Shown here: positions 33,421 through 45,130 of the stretch, piece by piece
Numbering within the stretch: position 1 is the first letter of the stretch
Layout of the letters: each line of letters begins with the position of its first letter
NCBI GenBank assembly: GCA_016271365.2
Contig: CM028131.1
Coordinates: forward strand, 167,032,501 to 167,096,500
Direction: 5' to 3'
DNA length: 64,000 bases
DNA from: Neoceratodus forsteri
Taxonomy: Eukaryota > Chordata > Ceratodontiformes > Ceratodontidae
The notes under the pieces: generated by a model
What the model was told of the DNA's origin: nothing
Seen by the model: the letters and a program-made list of their open reading frames with translations, nothing else
The model's database searches: none
Made by a program: the position numbers and the translations under genes

Positions 33421-33880
33421 AGGGCCCATTCATGATGGCCCTGGGATATTCTGCTCAGTGCATCTGCTAGGACATTGTCCTTCCCTGGGAGGTCAACTGC
33501 TATCAGAGAGGTTTGCAGGGAATAGGCCAAGGACCACAACTTCATTGCTTCAGTGCACAAGGCCATAGACCATGTGCCTCCTTGCTTGTTGCTGTACCAC
33601 ATGGTGGTGGTGTTGTCTGTTCTGACCTGAACCACCTTGTTCTGTACAGATTTGGAAAAAGCTTGCAGTACCAGAAGCACTGCTCTGAGTTCCAAGAGAC
33701 TGATGTGAAGCAGAGATTCCTGAGGTGACCACAGTCCTTGGGTGGTAAGATCCCCCAGATGGGCTCCCCAGCCCAGCAGGGAAGCATCTGTGGTGAGTAT
33801 CACTGAATGAGACTGAGTGACAAATGGAACCCCTTGTCTCAAATTGTCCTGATCTGCCACCATTGCAAGGCTTGGATCAG
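33384..33880 (-). pseudogene. DIRS 2 RNase H
   Basis: The minus-strand frame carries ILTTDASLLGWGAHLGD (first Asp, about 33800), LLELRAVLLVL (Glu), VVQVRTDNTTTMWYSNKQGG (second Asp, about 33620) and LPGKDNVLADALSR (final Asp, about 33460). All four acidic positions expected for RNase H are visible. It sits in a different frame from the RT, the shift lying near 33850-33880, and ends before the methyltransferase-like region. Confidence 0.88.
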
Positions 33881-34800
33881 GGTTCGAGTCACTGGGACTA
33901 GTTTGGTAAGGGAATCCTTTATTTGGGACCAGAAGGCTCTTAAGTGGAACTGAATGTCCCTCTTCTGGAATCTTGCCCCTTGGACCACTGCTGTGGAAGC
34001 TGTCATGTGGCCCAGAAGCTGAAGGAAATGCCTTGCTGGTCGAGACACCTGAAGGGTGAATGAAGAGGCCAGTTCCATAAGGTTCCTTGCCCTGTCCAGG
34101 GGAAGGAAGGCTCTTGCCGTTACTGTATCCAGTTCTGCACCTATGAAAGTGAGGAGCTGTACTGGTTCGAGAACTGACTTCGGAAGGTTGAGAAGGAATC
34201 CTAAGGAAGTGAGCACTTGCTGGGTCACTTGTAGATGTGACTTGACTTGGTCTGGAGACTGACCTACTATGAGCCAGTCGTCCAAGTATGGGAAGATGGA
34301 GATCTTTTTTCTTCTTAGGAAAGCAACAACTACCGCCAGGCACTTTGTGAAAACCCTTGGGCTGATGTTAGGCCAAAGGGCATTGCTCTGAACTGATAGT
34401 GGCCTGAGGGCAACTCGAACCTGAGGTACTTTCTGTGGGAACACCTGATGGAAATGTGAAAGTAGGCATCTTTGAGGTGCAGGGAGGCTAGCCAGTCCCC
34501 TGGCCTTAGAGAGGGAAGGATAATTCCGAGAGTTACCGTTTTGAACTTTGGCTTCAAAAGGTGTTTGTTCAGATATCTTAGGTCCAGGATGGGCCACCAT
34601 TCTCCTTTCTTTTTGGGGGTTAGGAAGTACCTGGAGTACAATCCTTTGCCCTTGTGTAGGGTGGGAACCCGCTCTATAGCTCTGAGAGCTAGAAGAGAAG
34701 AAACCTCTGCCTCTAGGGCAAGGGTCTCTGAGAGATTTGCAGGTGGAAAGGATCTGGTTCTCATCTTGGGAAATTTTTTGAAGCTGAGAACCAGTCCCTG
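33840..34800 (-). pseudogene. DIRS 2 reverse transcriptase
   Basis: The first frame (34330-34764) has YFLTPKKKGEWWPILDLRYL, then WLASLHLKDAYFHI and the LPFG-type block reading AMPFGLTSA. A frameshift near 34345 leads to TKCLAVVVAFLRRK and the catalytic YLDDWL box near 34270, followed by LGFLLNLPKSVLEP. These are diagnostic DIRS RT blocks, and their spacing is normal. Only the frameshifts separate this copy from an intact enzyme. Confidence 0.9.
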
Positions 34801-35002
34801 GCTTACTACTTCCAGGACCCACTTGTCTGATGTAAGAAACTTCCAGTCCTGGACAAAGTAAGCCAGCCTGCCCCCTACTGGTATGGGAGAATCGGCCCGG
34901 GCAGACCCATCAGGGTGTCTGCTTGGCAGGGGCTTTAGGCTGAGGGGTGGATACAGGCCTGCTCATCCTCCTTCTGCCTCTCCCTCTAAAGAACCCCCTC
35001 TG

Positions 35003-36528
35003 TCAAAAGGAAGAAGAGGAGGCCTGAGTTTGGTAAAAAGGCATTTGGAAAGGCCTTCCCCTGCTCCTGGACTGCTGCCTTTGAGGAGTTGCTTGCCTTT
35101 CTTTGGCCTGAGCACTCCTGTAAGTGGTCTTGTACGCATTCATCTTTTTCATGTAGTTCTCTGTCTGCTCCCCAAACAGAGAATTACCAATTACAGGAAA
35201 ATCCATGGCCTTAGCCTGGGTATCCTGTGAGAGGCTAGTACATCTGAGCCAAGCCATCCTCAGAAGAGCCACAGATGTAGCCATGACTCTTGTTGAAACA
35301 TCATTGGAGTCCACAGCAGCATGAAACTGTACTTTTGATGCCTCAATCCCATCTGCAGCCACCTGCTCCAGCTACTTGGCAAGCTGGTCAGGGGCCTGTT
35401 TTGCCAGAGCCAGCACAGTGTCCCACCTGGACTTCTGGTATCTAGCTGTATAGACCATATAGTTAGCCTGCCTGAGTCCCAAAGATGCTGCCATGTATTG
35501 TTTCTTTGCCATGGCATCAATCTTCCTGGCGTCCTTGTCTGGGGGGGGTGATGCCAAGGGAATATTTGCCTTATCACAGGCAGCAGCCTGCACGACCCCA
35601 ACATGACTGCATTGCTGAAAAAGGAACTCCATGTCCGAGCCTGAGAGAGTGTACCTCTTGTCCATTCATCTGTCCACAGGAGGTATAGAATTAGGAGACT
35701 TAAGAATGTTATGTGTCTGTTTCCCAAAGGATTTGTGGAGGGGAATAGACAGTCTCCTAGATTCTGGGATGTCCATCATCTCAACATAATCAGGCTCTTC
35801 CTGATCCTCTACTGCTTCCTCCACAGGAAGCGGGATCTCAGCCACTTTTTTGTAAAACACATAGTGAGAAGGGGACTCAGAAAGCCTAGGAGGAGAAACA
35901 CCTGAAGGTCTGTCTGGGGAGATGTCCAGGTCAATAGGCACATCCAGACTTTCATAATCACCATAATCATCCTCATACTCTCCCTCCTTCTCCTCCAGTT
36001 CATAAAATTCCTCCAAAGTATAATCCGGAACCAGGGGAACCGACCGAACCGAGCCCCTGCCAGATGGTGCCAGTTCGGTAGGAACCGAACTAAGCGATTG
36101 CACAATCTTTATCGCCTTGGCTATCTCATCGGTGGTTGGAGTATGAGTTTCTGGGTCCGAACCGGACGATTTATCTTTTCTCTTTCTTTTTACTGGAACC
36201 GACTCCTCAGAATCGGCTCTCCTTTTGCCCAAAGAAGTATCGCCCTGGTCAGAGGACACTCCTTCTGGTTCGGTTAGAACCAAACCGGGCTGGCCATCCA
36301 GGTCAGCGGACTTCTCGGCCTCCCTTTCCCTCAGTCTACCTAATCTCTTTTCCAGGGTAGAGTTGGGAAAATTCTTGCAAATTTGGCAGTCTGAATCGAG
36401 GTGGTCAAACCCCAGACAATAAACACAGGTAGTGTGGGGATCAGCCTTGTCAAAGACTTCCCACATACACTGCAGTGTTGAAACCCAGTGGGCCCGTTTT
36501 TTTTCTTGGGTTTCTCAGACATGGCCAA
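35003..36528 (-). pseudogene. DIRS 2 gag-like protein with two in-frame stops
   Basis: Starting upstream of 36466, the frame opens with a cysteine motif (CVYCLGFDHLDSDCQICKNF), a basic segment KRRADSEESVPVKRKRKDK that resembles a nuclear-localisation signal, and a highly acidic Glu/Asp/Tyr stretch near 35960-36010. A TGA at 35668-35666 and a TAG at 35374-35372 interrupt it, but the same frame stays open on both sides, so these are probably point mutations. The tail (about 35003-35130) is basic and Gln/Arg/Ser-rich, possibly nucleic-acid binding. The start is uncertain: an in-frame ATG may lie further upstream, within 36528. Confidence 0.8.
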
Positions 36529-36904
36529 TCCTATCCAAAAACGTTACCCTTTTTCGGCAATCTGCCAGGCAAGACTCCCCTATTGGTTCCTGACCGTGTC
36601 ACGGGTCTTGGAAAAAAATGTAATTAAATCCGTCTTTTTTTAGAACCGATACGGACCGGTTACCACACTCTAAATTAGCACAAGCTTTTTTACCTCAAAC
36701 TGATCGGTTTGCCACAATTTACGAGTTCCACACAGAAACAAAATAAAAAACCTATCTAGTATTCACGGTACCACAGACAGAGACTAGAACCGACTAAGCG
36801 GTAACAGCAATTCGGTAGAAACCGACCGAAAACCGACACTTCAACCGACTTTTTGAACCGAGCAGCAGGAGAAATCTCTGGAGCGACTGTTCAGTGAGGC
36901 GGAG

Positions 36905-37077
36905 TAAAGAATCTGACGGTTGCAGTTTAAACAACAGCAGACAGGGGCTTCAACCGAGCTCGTGGTGAACATTCCATGCTGGCCATGGAAAGTTTAACTC
37001 TTTGTTCTCCGGGGCAGTTGAAAGGCAGGACCTAACTGCATATGTCAAAATACAGCAAGACTTCATGTTGTTTGAAA
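36905..37077 (-). repeat. right inverted terminal repeat of DIRS 2 (element 5' end)
   Basis: Reverse complement of 31415-31580. GCAACCGTCAGAT at the left end of the element appears here as ATCTGACGGTTGCAG near 36910, and the repeat runs out to AGACTTCATGTTGTTTGAAA near 37056-37075. The outer ATGTTGTTTGAA is matched by the internal complementary region. Confidence 0.9.
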
Positions 37078-37959
37078 CTACAAATATAAATGCCGCATTG
37101 AACAAACTTCCTAAAGCAAAGTCAAAATGTTAACATATTTTAACATCCTAAACATATTTAGAAGAAAGGAACCAATTTATAAGTGCAATAAGACTCTCTG
37201 AGGATGTGCATTGTGCTAAGATAACTGTACTCCAGGTTGTGAAGGCACTTGGCATGTGGCCTCACACTCCATCCTGTCTTATTACTTACTTAAGAAGAGA
37301 AAGAAAAGAAGGTTGTATTAAGCCTTTTCAATGTGAACTATAAACTACCCTAAAGAATTGAGAATTGAATTCTGGTGATTCACTGTGAGTTTTAGGGGTA
37401 TATTTTTCAAAGCCTGCCTTCCTGAGAAAGCAACCTTTTTGGTTGTGAAATATAACATCAAAGGTTATGAAGTGTAAAGTGATTTCTTGTTTTTATATGT
37501 ACTTTATTGTCAGTTCACATAGTTTTTAAAGCACATCCTTGCATTAGCAACATTTTTTCTCTTTTTACATTTATATAGCACAATTGACCATCCTACTAAA
37601 CATACAGTATTTTCAATATTAAATACATATAAAAGTAAAATAAAATGACCTAGGAATACAGGTTAAACTAGGAGGTGAATAGGTTATTTTATGTTTTCAC
37701 TTAGTCATGAAGGTATTTCATCCCCTGTGGGGGTACTTCATCATACCTTCAATCATATTCAATTGTATTTTATTCTATTACATTGCATTTTAAACTAATA
37801 TTATATGGTAAAAAAGTGAAAGTAATAGTGATGGTGTGCTTTTGAGAGGGGTTACCTAATTCATTTCGCTCTCTCTGTTCCTGTCTTCTTATTTGTTGGA
37901 TCTGATTGGAGGGCTCATCTTCTCTGTCCTCTACTAGACACCTTACCCTATTTTAGGGC
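37078..37959. other. unannotated AT-rich interval
   Basis: No gene or identifiable repeat protein. It lies between the right end of DIRS 2 and the C-terminus of the minus-strand L1. Part of 37560-37960 may be a decayed L1 3' UTR, but I see no clear poly(A) complement. Confidence 0.4.
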
Positions 37960-37979
37960 TTTATTTACTTCAAGAGAGC

Positions 37980-40900
37980 CTACCTAGTCCATCTTCTAAG
38001 GCCTCTCTCCATAGCATCTCTTAACTGGTAGGTTAATTCTTCCATATGCTGTAAATCAGTAATAATCTGAAACCACTCCTTTACAGCAGGTAGAGTGGGT
38101 TGCAACCAGTTTCCTGTGATCATTTTGTTGTAAGCTGCTACACAGATATACCACAAATATAAAGTATCCTTCCCTCTCATGCCCTCTGGAGGGAGTCCCA
38201 ATACCAGGTTTTGTATTAGTAGCGGGGTAGTTGTCTGAAATAGGATGTTAATCCTGTCTCCTACTTCCTTTCTAAATTGTTCTAGCTTAGTACAAGCAAA
38301 GAAGATATGTGTGGGGGTTGCTTTTTGCGCTCCACATTGTCGCCAGCAATTGGCAACTCCAGTGGGAGAGTATTTGGCCACTCTATCGGGGGGTCAGGAA
38401 AAATCGTACTCTGACTTTCCACATATACTCTTGCCAGAGGGGTGACATGGTTACCCTAGATGTGGAATCCTACAGCTTATCCCACATTGGGGAAGGTAAA
38501 TGAAAATTCGCCTTTCTCTCCCACTTTGTCTGTATGAATTGTGTCACCTCCTCGCCCTGCATGTTCAGGTATTGCTATATCTTGTTGATTGCATGTTTTG
38601 CTGTCATGAGAGAGAAAAGGTCAATCAGGGCAAACTTAAACCCAGGGTTAGTGAGCTCCTCGGTCCCACGGAGCTTGTGTTGTAGATAAGCATAGATCTG
38701 TAAATAGTATATTTTCTCCCCGGGTGTTCATCCCCATCTTTGAGCACATTCTTGGAAAAAAAAGTATCCTATCCCCTCTTAGCAACTGCATAGGTGCCCC
38801 AAACCACTTTGCTGCTTATTTTCTATACCAAACATCTGCCCCGCCTGGTACAAAATCATTATCAGCTGTGAACCATCTCACCCTCCACATCTCCCTTTTT
38901 GGGCCTGGATATGCTTAGAACAAGTCCCATGCATTAAGTGTTGCTTGGATAGGGGTATTATTTATCAAGTATTGTGGTATTTCTGTTAAAAACAGACTAG
39001 TATGTATATGGAAGTCTGGGCTTTGAACTCTTTCCATTTCTTGCCAGTGTGCATTTGCTGGGGTTTGTGTCCAGAAGAGGACCCACCTAACTTGTGCCAC
39101 TATCCAGTATTCCTAAAGGTTAGGGACTGATCTCCCTCCCTTTTGTTCAATAGCCAATAGAAGGGTTCCACGGATTCTAGATCCACGGTCATTCCAAATG
39201 AATTTAAACATTTTGGTCTGTTGATCTGTGAGAGGGTGTCACTGGGGTACACTGAAATAAATACAAGAGCTGTGGAAGAAGGTTAATTTTTATGGCCTGG
39301 ATCCTAGCATACATTGGCAGAGGAAGCAATGACCATTTCTCCATGTCTGATTGGATCTGCTGAACTATTGGTTTGTAGTTATCTAGAAATAGATGTGAAT
39401 TTGATGTCTGTAATGTCACCCCCAAGTATTTTAGAGTAGTGAGACCCCATTTCAGCATATGTTTTGTTATAATTTGCTGAGAGGGATTATAATTAAATGT
39501 CAGTATTTCAGTTTTGGTAGTGCTAAGTGCATAACCTGATAAATCTGAAAAAGTGATAGTTTTTGCCATGACTTGTGTTAATGAAGCCTCTGGGTCTGTC
39601 AAATAGAGCAGCATGTCATCAGCATATAGTGCCACCTTGTGGATGCTAGCTCCTATTGAAACTCCTCTTATTGCTGGATCCTTTCTAAACCACTGTGCTA
39701 ATGGTTCCATATATAAAGAAAATAAAATGGGTGACAGGGGGCATCCCTGCCGGGTACCTCTATTTAAATTAATTTTCTGGGAAAGTATACCATTAGTCCG
39801 TACATAGGCCTGTGGGTCTGTATATAAAAGTTTTATTAATTTTATAAATTTATCTGGGAAAGCAAACCCGGCAAGGACCCCATAAAGGAAGCTCCAGTTT
39901 ACCCTATCAAAAGCTTTTTCCGCATCGAGGATCATCAAGATTACTGATGTTTTCTGTTGGTTAAGATGGTCTATAATATGTGTAGTGCATCTAACGCTGT
40001 CAGCTACCTGTCTATCTGCCACAAATCCAGTTTGGTCTTTATGTACTATGGTTGGGATTAATTGTCGAATTCTTTTTGCTATAATAGAGGTCAGGATCTT
40101 GTAGTCCACATTTAGAATCGAGATGGGCCTATGTGATGCACAGAGTGTGAGGTCCTTGCTGGGTTTGGGGATGACTGAAATACTTGTGTGTCTCCAAGAG
40201 GGAGGGGGCGCTGTTCCTTCTGCTATTATCTCCTGATAAAAGGCTCCCATAATTGGAGCCAAAGTAGCTCGAAATTTTTATAGAATTCCATGGGAAGTCC
40301 ATCACTCCCTGGTGATTTCCCTGTTTTCCCATCTTGTATAACCATATTAATTTCAGACTGTGATATTGGGCATAAAAGTCAGGTCATCCAGGTATCTGGG
40401 ACTTGGGGAAGATCAAGTTCCCTTAGAAAACTCTGCATCTTTTCCAGCGGGGGATCCTTCGGTTGAGCATATAGTTGTTTATAATATGTCTGAAACGCTT
40501 CCGCTATGTGCTCTAACTTAGGACTTTTCACTTTAGTTTGAGGGTGCATTATTTTTACTATGTGTGCCCTAGCTCTCTTGGCTCTCAAACGAATGACAAG
40601 CCGCCTAGTGGCCCCAGGTCCACCCTCATAATAACTTTACCTTAAATATTGAAGGTTAAATTCGACCTTGGCATCTAAGATATTAATTCCTTTGTACACT
40701 TTATTAATTCCCTCTCTCTTTGTGCTGAATATTGTTCTTGTTGTTGTGTTTCTAATATTATCTGTCTTTCTAGCATTAGTTGCTTCTGCCTCCTCTGTTT
40801 TTTTCTAGCTGAGGCTATGGCTACTAGTTTCCCTCGAATCACAGCTTTAAGAGTATCCCAAACCATGTTTTTATTTATCTCCCTGGTATCATTATCTTGT

Positions 40901-41760
40901 AAGGTTTGTGTGATTGACTGAAGGATTTGTTCCTGTTCTTCTTTATCTCAAAGTAATGAGAGATTCAGTCTCCAGAATGTGTTATGAGGAGGGAGGGAGG
41001 GCAAAGTTTACATGGATCTATGATGGGGCGTAGTCTGATAAAGTAAATGGTCCTATTTCACACTTTTGTATCCTAGAAACTGCATCCCTGTTTACATAAA
41101 AGTAGTCTAACCATGAATACATATGATAAGTTGCCGAATAATGAGTGTAACCTTTTATGGGACCCTGTGTTAAGGTCCAAGCATCCGGTAGACCTAACCG
41201 TAACAATAAGGCCTTGATTTGTTTTTGTAATCTGTTTGTTTTTCTGGGGATTTTCGAAGTAGTGTCAGATTTTTAGTTCAAGACCATATTCCAATCTCCC
41301 CCACTATCAGCGTTCCCTCATCTTTTTCTGTTATTTTAACTAAGAGCTGTCTGTAGATGTTGTATGTAGAGCCCGGAGGGACATATATTGATACCACTGT
41401 CAGAAGGTTTCCATTTAAATTCCCTTTAATCAAGGCAAATCTGCCTTCTTTGTTGGTAACCTGTTTAAGTACTTCAAAAGGAGTGGTGCCTGGAATAAGC
41501 ACTGCTACCCCTCTATGTCTACCCCCCCTCAATAAGATGAGAATCAGATCACCAAAAATCCAAAGATTTCAGTTTCAAATGCTCCCCGTCCGATAGGTGG
41601 GTTTCCTGTATTAAAACAAGATCTGCCTTATATCCTTTAATATGACTCAGTATTTTTTTCCTCCGGATTGGTTTCGTTAACCCATTTACATTAAATGATA
41701 TAGCTTTAATCCCCATTATTCCTATGACAATAATCTACCTGACAGTGGATCAACCTACAT
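37980..41760 (-). pseudogene. L1/Tx1-like ORF2 (endonuclease, RT, C-terminal cysteine motif)
   Basis: Endonuclease opens near 41715 with FNVNGLTKPIRRKK; the catalytic Glu is in LVLIQETHLSDG near 41620, and GVAVLIPG lies near 41505. RT is one long frame at 39204-40262: HRPISILNVDYKILTSIIAKR, QTGFVADRQ, LDAEKAFDRVNW, GTRQGCPLSP and the intact box LYADDMLLYL near 39610. The C-terminal part (37980-38381) has CWRQCGAQKATPTHIFFAC, like the zinc-knuckle motif of L1. Multiple stops lie between 40262 and 41500 and between 38381 and 39204. Length agrees with about 1,250 codons. Confidence 0.88.
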
Positions 41761-43139
41761 CCTCTACACCTCTCCTCTCTCCAGCACACCACCATCTGAG
41801 TTAAATTTATCTAGGTACCTAGGTTCCACAAATAACGAACTTGGGCTACTCGTAAAACTAAGAAAGTAACCAAATTGAAGAACAAACATAAGCAACAGTG
41901 ACTTTTTACACTTCTTCAAAGGTAGGGGAACATTCTCATTCCCTAACTCTGCAACGATGTTTCGAAAAGATGTAATGTTATGTAATACCCCTTTAGAGGG
42001 GGTTCACTACTGGGGCATCAGCCAACCATGGTACTTCCTAGCCAACTTCTGTCCCAGTCGTACATGGCCACCACTATGTCTCCAATTCTCTCCCCCCCCC
42101 CCGAGAGCCACTTGTAAGTTTCATATTAACCTTATGAGTGTGGACTTAAAGCCCTGTACTACTCCTTGAAATATTTTAAACTCCTCTAGATGAATCCGTA
42201 TCTCCCCCTCAGTCGCCACATCCCACCCCACAACCCAGTAAATAAACTTAATCCCATTTTACATAGGTCCTGTTCAATACTGTACATAGCCATCAGCAAT
42301 CTAAACTAAGTAGAATTATTACCAACTAGGAAATATTTATTAGGTCCTCACACGCTCTACCAAGAGAGCTATTCCAACATTTTCTCAAGCCTCAATGTCC
42401 CATTATAATTAGACATCTATATGTAACATTTAGAGAAAGCTTATGTCCCCTTATACTGGGGCTTACCGACCCTTCCAGTTGTCATTATTCAAAAGAAGCT
42501 GCATGGTCTGAGGTTCCATTAATTAAATAGGTTCCAATTGTGATCCTAGCAGGTCTTCAGGTGTTTAGAGCTTGCTGTTTTGTTCGCAGTTGTTGGGCTC
42601 GGCCTGTTGCAGTCTGTTGTGAATTTTTGAGAGGGATCTCTGCATGAAGAGCATGTTCATCGATTTATCTGGTCCCCCTGAAGATGTTCTCCTACAGTAG
42701 GTGCCGAAGGTTCCTATCTTTAATTCTTGTGGTAGTTGGCCGAATGTCTTCCAATGTGATTCCCTTCTGTTTAAGTGCCTCTGTGATGGCTTCAGGGGAG
42801 GAATACAGCTGGGCCCCCTCCTCCCAGAACACCCTAATTTTTGCTGGGTATGGGGTTTAGAACCTGATTTTTATGTTTGCTTGCACGCATGTGCAAGAAA
42901 CATAGTGCCACCATATGAGAATTCGTAGGTGTGCCTCCCTACTTCCAATGCCCTGCTGCCTTTTGCAGGTGCGGCCCCGGTGCGCCAATGAATGTAAGAG
43001 CTGTCTATGACAGCGTTTACCAAATCTGATGGCACTGCAGTTGAAGAACGAAGGCTCAGTGTGTAGGCAGTTTGCATACTGCCACCATCGGCAGTATGCA
43101 AAGTGCCTCCACGTCAGCACTGCAGTGCAAGAGCTATCA

Positions 43140-43490
43140 TAGACAGCCCCCCCCCACCAAGTAGCATTCTGGGAACCCACCCCAGCGTGCTCACATGCTC
43201 CTCCCCCACACACACAGTATGGACAATGGGGGTGCCCAATCCCCTGTCGGCTCTAGTGCCCCCCCAAACAGCCTTCAAGGTGCCATGCTGGGAGCCCAGC
43301 CCAGTGTGGCAAACGTCTGTGTGGTGGCCCCCCCAAACACACTTCCAGGTGCCACACTGGGAGCCCACCCCAGCATGGCAAATCTCTCTATGGCTGACAG
43401 GGGTTCCCAATCCCCCATCTGCTCCACTGGCCACCCCCAAAAAAAACTTCCAGCTGCCACTCTGGGCGCCCACCCCAGCATGGCAAATGT
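43140..43490. repeat. GC-rich minisatellite, about four degenerate units
   Basis: The core CCCCCCAAACA...CTTCCAGGTGCCA...CTGGGAGCCCACCCCAGCATGGCAAA recurs with starts near 43140, 43258, 43330 and 43430. The array opens long proline- or tryptophan/glycine-rich frames on both strands (for example 43103-43743), which are artefacts of the repeat and not genes. Confidence 0.8.
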
Positions 43491-43829
43491 CCCCCGTCGT
43501 CTTCCTACAAGAAAAAAGAAACCTAGAAAGAAAGAACGGTCCCACACTGACTGTCTTGACCCCCTCTCCCACCATTGCCCACCTCTGTGCACCCTGCCTA
43601 CCCACCCTCCACCCCATACTTACCTCTGGAGTCCGGTGCGACGATCTTTGGTGGACCGGGAACACATCTGCACTCTTCAAAGCTGACCGCGAACTGAGGA
43701 AATGGCAGTAAGCTGTATAATGAAATAAATAGGGTGTTTTCAACTTTGATGTATATCTCAGGCATTTTTTGGAATTTTTTCACCAAATTTTCAACATGGG
43801 TTTTTTGGGACCCCACCTCTTGAATTCTG

Positions 43830-45130
43830 TCACTGTCATGTTGTTAATCAGCCCCGAAAGGTGATTTTGCGGTCACTGTGTGAAACCACCTTTCGGGACC
43901 AATGTGTGAAATGACAGTATCACAGTTCATGAGGTAGGCCCCCAAAAACCCTATGTTGAAAATTTTGGGAAAAAATTCCCAAAAATGACTGTTTTACGAG
44001 CGTGCATTGCACAGTTCCTACGCACGCTCATAAATTCACAATTTTTTAATATTTTCACTCCAGATTTTCAACATTGTCATTTTACCACACCTCCTTATGA
44101 GCAGTACAGCTGTCATTTTTGACATCTCCCCCAAAATGTGTTTCCGCGCATGTAGTCACGCCAATGGCGCGGTCGGTTATCACCCGAAATCAATGTTTGG
44201 GACAGATTAAGAAAATCACAATGACACTGTTCATGAGCAGAGGTCTTAAAATGACTATGTTGAAAATTTGGTGAAACAATTCCAAAAATGACTGTTTCTG
44301 ACGTGTGTGCAGTTCTCATGCGCTTGTAAGTTTGTGAATTTTTAGAATTTGCACTCCAGATTTTCGACATTGTCATTTTACCACACCTCCTTATGAGCAG
44401 TACAGCTGTCATTTTTCACATCTCCATCAAAATGTGTTTCCTCACATGTAGCGCACAATGGTGCAGTCGGTGTGCGAAATCAATGTTTGGGACAGATTAA
44501 GAAAATTACAGTGACACTGTTCATGAGTAGAGGTCTTTAAATGGTTATGTTGAAAATTTGGTGACAAAAGTCCATAAAATGACTGTGTTAAGTGCGAGCA
44601 TTGCGCAGTTTCCTCGCACTCTCGTAAATTCATGGATTTCTAATATTTTCAGTCCAGATTTTCACCACTGGCATTTTTCCACACTTTCTTATGAACAGTA
44701 CAGCTGTAATTTTTCACAACATGGCGGAAATGTGTTTTCACACTTTCTGCACAGAAATGCGTGGTCACTGTGGGAAATCACTGTTTGGGACAGATTAAGA
44801 AAATCACAGTGACTCTGTTCATGAGTGGAGATCCCAAAATGCCTGTGTTGGCTATCTGCTGTAAAAAATCCCCAGACTAATTACATTAAGGGTGTGCATT
44901 GTGCAGTTTCTATGCACGCTCGTGGCTTCACTGTTTTTTTACTATTTTCACTGCAGATTTTCAACATTGCCATTTTTTACACCTTCCCATGAACAGTACA
45001 GCTGTCATTTTTCTCATTCTGTTTGAAATAAGTTTTTGCTCCTGTGGTGCCAAATGCCATAGTCACTTTGCAAAAAACAGCTTTTGGCTAATGAACTGAT
45101 ATTGCCACTGTTCATAAGGTGAGGGTTACA
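43830..45130. repeat. ~297-bp tandem satellite inside the insertion
   Basis: The anchor GAGCAGTACAGCTGTCATTTT or its close variant occurs at about 44099, 44395, 44693 and 44991, giving periods of 296, 298 and 298 bases. Each unit also contains ATGTTGAAAATTTGG-type, GGGACAGATTAAGAAAATCA and TTCATGAG blocks. Copies are clearly diverged from one another, and a degraded partial unit may start near 43840. Confidence 0.88.

Larger units (their letters stand above)
31376..37077 (-). mobile_element. DIRS-type tyrosine-recombinase retrotransposon 2, structurally complete
   Basis: A 5.7-kb element on the minus strand with no insertions: inverted terminal repeats at 31376-31580 and 36905-37077, an internal complementary region at 31832-31935, then (reading leftward from 36.5 kb) gag-like, RT, RNase H, methyltransferase-like and tyrosine-recombinase segments. 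The length matches the insertion-free length of DIRS 1, but the sequences differ clearly, so it is a different family. Damage is modest: two in-frame stops in gag, about four frameshifts in the pol/recombinase part, and a G8 run at one of them. It looks younger than DIRS 1. Confidence 0.9.

Noticed and set aside
31376..37077. Retrovirus or LTR retrotransposon
   Set aside because: Terminal repeats are inverted, RT is DIRS-type, and a tyrosine recombinase replaces integrase; no envelope or protease was seen.
43103..43743. Overlapping open frames of about 200 residues on both strands
   Set aside because: They are produced by the GC-rich minisatellite; the composition is repetitive and no domain is visible.
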